Assembly (NCBI GenBank): GCA_948099385.1
Contig: CANUEZ040000029.1
Location: 4,123,501 to 4,187,500 of the forward strand
From: Fasciola hepatica
Lineage: Eukaryota > Platyhelminthes > Trematoda > Plagiorchiida > Fasciolidae
Direction: 5' to 3'
DNA length: 64,000 bases
Shown: positions 60,934-64,000 of the stretch, piece by piece
Position numbering within the stretch: the first letter of the stretch is position 1
How the letters are laid out: each line of letters starts with the position of its first letter
Position numbers and translations under genes: made by a program
Notes under the pieces: generated by a model
Told to the model about the DNA's origin: nothing
The model's input: the letters and a program-made list of their open reading frames with translations, nothing else
The model's database searches: none

Positions 60934-61240
60934 TTACACGTTTCCAGCAATTTCCAGTAAATAACTTAGCGAAACGTCGTCTAAGAAGTACAGCCATGGT
61001 GTGAGAAGTCTGCTTGCTTCAGAAACAGGGGTACTCTTTAATTGATCAAACAAAAAATGAGCTGAGGATTCCCCATCATATTTGGTGAGGTGTGCAGTAA
61101 GGTCATATGGGTATCCAGTTTTGTTGATCACTATGCCCAGATCTGTGCTTGCGGATTTTTCTTTTCTCCGACTGATTTTGCGCAACAAGTAAACGACATG
61201 CAGAATACCAAATGTGGTGCATGTACTTTCTTTCTGTTCC
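60934..61240 (-). CDS. candidate terminal exon, unknown protein
   Basis: A minus-strand frame to TAA 60934-60936 stays open for about 100 codons after TGA near 61247. It includes KSASTDLGIVINKTGYPYDL, then TAHLTKYDGESSAHFLFDQL and LTPWLYFLDDVSLSYLLEIA. Composition looks coding. An acceptor could lie in the cagaaagaaag stretch near 61230. It ends 1.2 kb upstream of the other minus-strand terminal candidate, so the two would be separate genes or alternative ends. Confidence 0.3.
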
Positions 61241-63094
61241 GTAATTCATCCCCGAAATATTGATTCAAAACCTGTTTCTCTGAGAGAAAGGAAAATCAAT
61301 GAATCAAAAACATTCTGATCAGAATCAGTTGGTTTTCCTTTTTATAGGACTCTTATGCAAGCCATCATTTTTGACAGATACGGAAAAGCTGAATGACCAG
61401 GCGAATTCGCTCATTTATTGTTAGCAGAATGTTTAACAAAAAAACAATCCTCCGGGAGATCTTACGAGATTCTGAGCGAAATGGTATTTTGATCAATCCT
61501 TTTGATGTCATGTCTTACGGTAATGATTTCTTTTCTTTTCCCAATTGGCGAGTGTTTTTGAGTCTTTAACACGTTTACTAATTTGTCTTTTCAACATTCA
61601 TGGGAAGCATCGCGTTTTCAGCGGGGTCCTTTCTTTACCCTGTACGCCTACGCACTTACAACTTTACACAATGGTAAAAGAATGCGGTCCAGGTCTCGGT
61701 GTCAAATGACTTGTAGAGCTATGAATTTGTTCGGGTGGATTCTAATAGAAAGAACTATTATTAAGACAACTGACTTAATACAAAGATTACCTGCAGTGAG
61801 GAAATTTGCTTCACCGATTCCAACTGTTATGATCGTCATTTCAGAGCACACTCCGAGCTAATGCCGTTAAAAAACAAGAATTTTGGTAGGTTCAAATTCC
61901 TTTCTTTGTATTTATTTTGACTGTATCCAGCTTCATTTATCTACAGGAAATGGAACTTAGTAATCAGTATTGTTGTAAACCATGTAGTCAATAGCTCTGT
62001 CGTTGGCAATGGAAATACCCCGTTTTAATTTCACGAGTAGATCAATACTTTCTGGAACTCCCCAAAATCTAATGGAGTGGAAATGGAGTGGCCTACTAGT
62101 AATATTACGTACAAACATTTTAGCCTTACGTCAATCACAGTTTACCGTACACAAGCATAGCTTCGTTAATTGCTGTCCGAATTGGGCAGCGAATGATTGC
62201 GTACTACAATTTGATTGTTTTAGTTTGATTTGGAGCAGCATGACGGGGAAGCCGAACAATTGTAAACGTCTTTCATTGCAGACCAAAGGCGAAATGTTTG
62301 CCAGCATGTATGACTCAAAGTAAAGAACGAAACCATATTACACAGCATCGCACAGAAACCGTATTTCTGCGGTAGTTCATTTTAACGAGGAATAGTTTGG
62401 GACAGTTTCCCACCGAACGTATTTAGCGTGGGATAATGAGAATGCTGCGCACGTAAAAGATTCATTTGTGATGTTTTGCTTATATTATAGCAAGTCACAA
62501 TTTGTTGTTGAAATTTGGACAATTAGCACCCGACCTGTACGCACTGATCGCAATAATGAAATCAAACGATCACCCGAATTAAAGTTGTTTCGGTGTCCCT
62601 TGGGAATAAGCTTTCTATGGATAGAAAGAAGGGTTGACATTGCAGCAAATGACCTTGGCAATGAGACCTTTTTTAATTGAAAACTAATCACTCAAACCAT
62701 CAAACCGTTCTACAGACCTAGAACCAATATGTTACCTTTTCGAATTTTCCATAAGGTCATCTGAACATAATTCGACTTTAAGGAAGTTCACCTACAGCAA
62801 CGGTAACTTCGGCTAACAGATTTTCCACCAACGACACCATTCACATCACATTACAGTTATCCGCGATACAAAATCAGGCATCTTACTTAGAAAGTATAGG
62901 AAAATACGATAGTTGAAATCAACACTGCTCGTGTATTTATAACTTACATCAATTGAAATAAAAAACGTTTTCGAATCTGTGCATGAGAGCACCACTTGGC
63001 AGTCAAGCAAATAAAACCCAAATATACACCGTCATTCACCCTTTTTGGTTTTTTCACTCACCGTTTCACTGTATGAATGCATCTTTCTTTTAGT
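61241..63094. other. no confident gene
   Basis: Plus-strand frames at 61583-61861 and 62003-62323 and a frame pair at 62468-62691 have no clear exon boundaries. No repeats are recognised. Confidence 0.4.
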
Positions 63095-63349
63095 TTATGA
63101 TAGAGTTCTCATTCCCTTTTTTGGGGGGGTTGCAAGGATTAGTTGCCTAGCACCACTAGGTGAACCGTACAACTTACCCTCCCCCCCCATCGAAGTCACG
63201 TGAATCACAAATGTGGGTTTCCGGTTGTTTCTTTTAACTGGTCTGTCTAAGAGGATCTGGCGGAGTTCTTGGCTTGAAATGACGGTCATTTTCGCCCGCT
63301 CTTTGAATTCGATATTCAATGCTCTGACGAGTTTTGCTGTACTTAGCAC
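63095..63349 (-). other. GC-richer open frame with G-run and C-run, possible repeat remnant
   Basis: A minus-strand frame of 84 codons includes SAKLVRALNIEFKERAK-like text and SSQELRQILLDRPVKRNNRK. A G7 run at 63123-63129 and a C8 run at 63181-63188 flank a short interval and could pair. It may be a decayed transposon segment or a coding exon; I cannot tell which. Confidence 0.25.
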
Positions 63350-63613
63350 GCAGAGTTATTATTCCCACGTGAAATACTGAAACGACTAGTTCTCTGAGTC
63401 CAGCAATCGGAATAAATTTACAAATGCTACCAGTGCTTGCCGAAATTTTCCATGTAAGCTATCAAAAAGTGTTCCGGAATATTCTCAAAGGATCATACTC
63501 ACCTATCTTTAGTAGTGTCTCATTGTTGTTAGTAGTACTGCTAGAATAATTTGGATTTCTTCACTGTATTTTCACCAACTACATTTTATTTTCTGTTTTT
63601 GCACTGGCTTGAG

Positions 63614-64000
63614 TACGATGTTACTGTGCTTTTCTCCCTGGGAGAAAAATATGAAGGTAAGCTTTATCCTCTAAAACAGGTTAACAATCCAGACTAAAAT
63701 CAAACCTTGTTAGGTAAAACACAGTCATGCAACAGAACAAAGTCCTGCACAGGAACAATCAAGGAACGAAATCGTCAAAACAAGGAACGTTTGGACGAGT
63801 GTGATTGTCTCAGAAAAAAGTCGCAGTGCAATGGGTGTGGACAGTCTGCAATAATTTTTTCGGAAACTGAAGTGGATGCTGTTACACACTTATCGCATGG
63901 GTCCGACATGAGGTTACTTAAGGCCACTCCGAAGGCAAGACTTGTTATGCGGTGGGTTCTAAGAAGAGTGTTTGAGCCATTCTTCAACAGACTACGGAAA
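63614..64000 (+). CDS. candidate two exons running off the window, cysteine-rich
   Basis: Exon 63614-63656 (YDVTVLFSLGEKYE) ends at a canonical GTAAGC donor in phase 1. Exon 63714-64000 opens in phase 1 after caaaccttgttag and is open for 95 codons to the end of the window, so it is truncated here. It contains basic and Cys-rich text: CLRKKSQCNGCGQSAIIFSE, then DMRLLKATPKARLVMRWVLR. Cysteines at CDC and CNGC could bind metal or form disulfides. The minus strand is also open over part of it. Family unknown. Confidence 0.36.

Overview
Eukaryotic nuclear DNA from an invertebrate animal, most likely a parasitic flatworm (Platyhelminthes). The reasons are an AT-rich background, two decayed APE-type non-LTR retrotransposons of the kind abundant in trematode and cestode genomes, tRNA-derived SINE heads, foldback repeats, a very long tetranucleotide satellite, and one clear neuropeptide-type GPCR gene. 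The species assignment is inference; no rRNA, tRNA gene, CRISPR array or operon-like gene run is seen.

Certain content: (1) a complete, apparently intronless FMRFamide-receptor-like rhodopsin-family GPCR on the minus strand at 27974-29488; (2) LINE copy 1, roughly 5.27-9.5 kb (+), nearly full length but broken by frameshifts, stops and a ~450 bp insertion; (3) LINE copy 2, roughly 54.4-56.6 kb (+), 5'-truncated; (4) a ~0.9 kb GATA array at 35.3-36.2 kb; (5) a perfect 106-bp-arm palindrome at 24199-24417 and a single-arm relative at 38586-38699, each flanked by direct repeats that look like target-site duplications; (6) a ~382 bp, ~98% identical inverted duplication (44893-45274 / 46873-47254) around 1.6 kb; (7) tRNA-like SINE heads near 12.9-13.4 kb and 23.4 kb; (8) three TA microsatellites.

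Probable but unproven content: small-exon genes. I read splice signals by eye and chained exons only where reading-frame phases agreed. The better chains are 39170-42063 (+, seven exons), 53162-53819 (+, three), 13980-14660 (+, four), 2186-3241 (+, five), 26053-26956 (+, three), 29835-30974 (+, four), 12574-12795 (-), 22173-22546 (-) and 37532-37727 (-). At this base composition open frames of 60-140 codons are common by chance and phase agreement has a one-in-three background, so these carry low to moderate confidence and none was matched to a known family.

Layout: the GPCR gene and the candidate small gene at 29.8 kb are head to head across ~350 bp holding three CCAAT boxes, suggesting a shared promoter region. 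Repeats separate the gene-like islands, and the foldback element at 24.2 kb abuts, and may have rewritten, the 3' end of a candidate gene. I did not find a convincing new multi-gene system; the most distinctive items are the foldback element family with an internal AATAAA, the recent inverted duplication, and the receptor.
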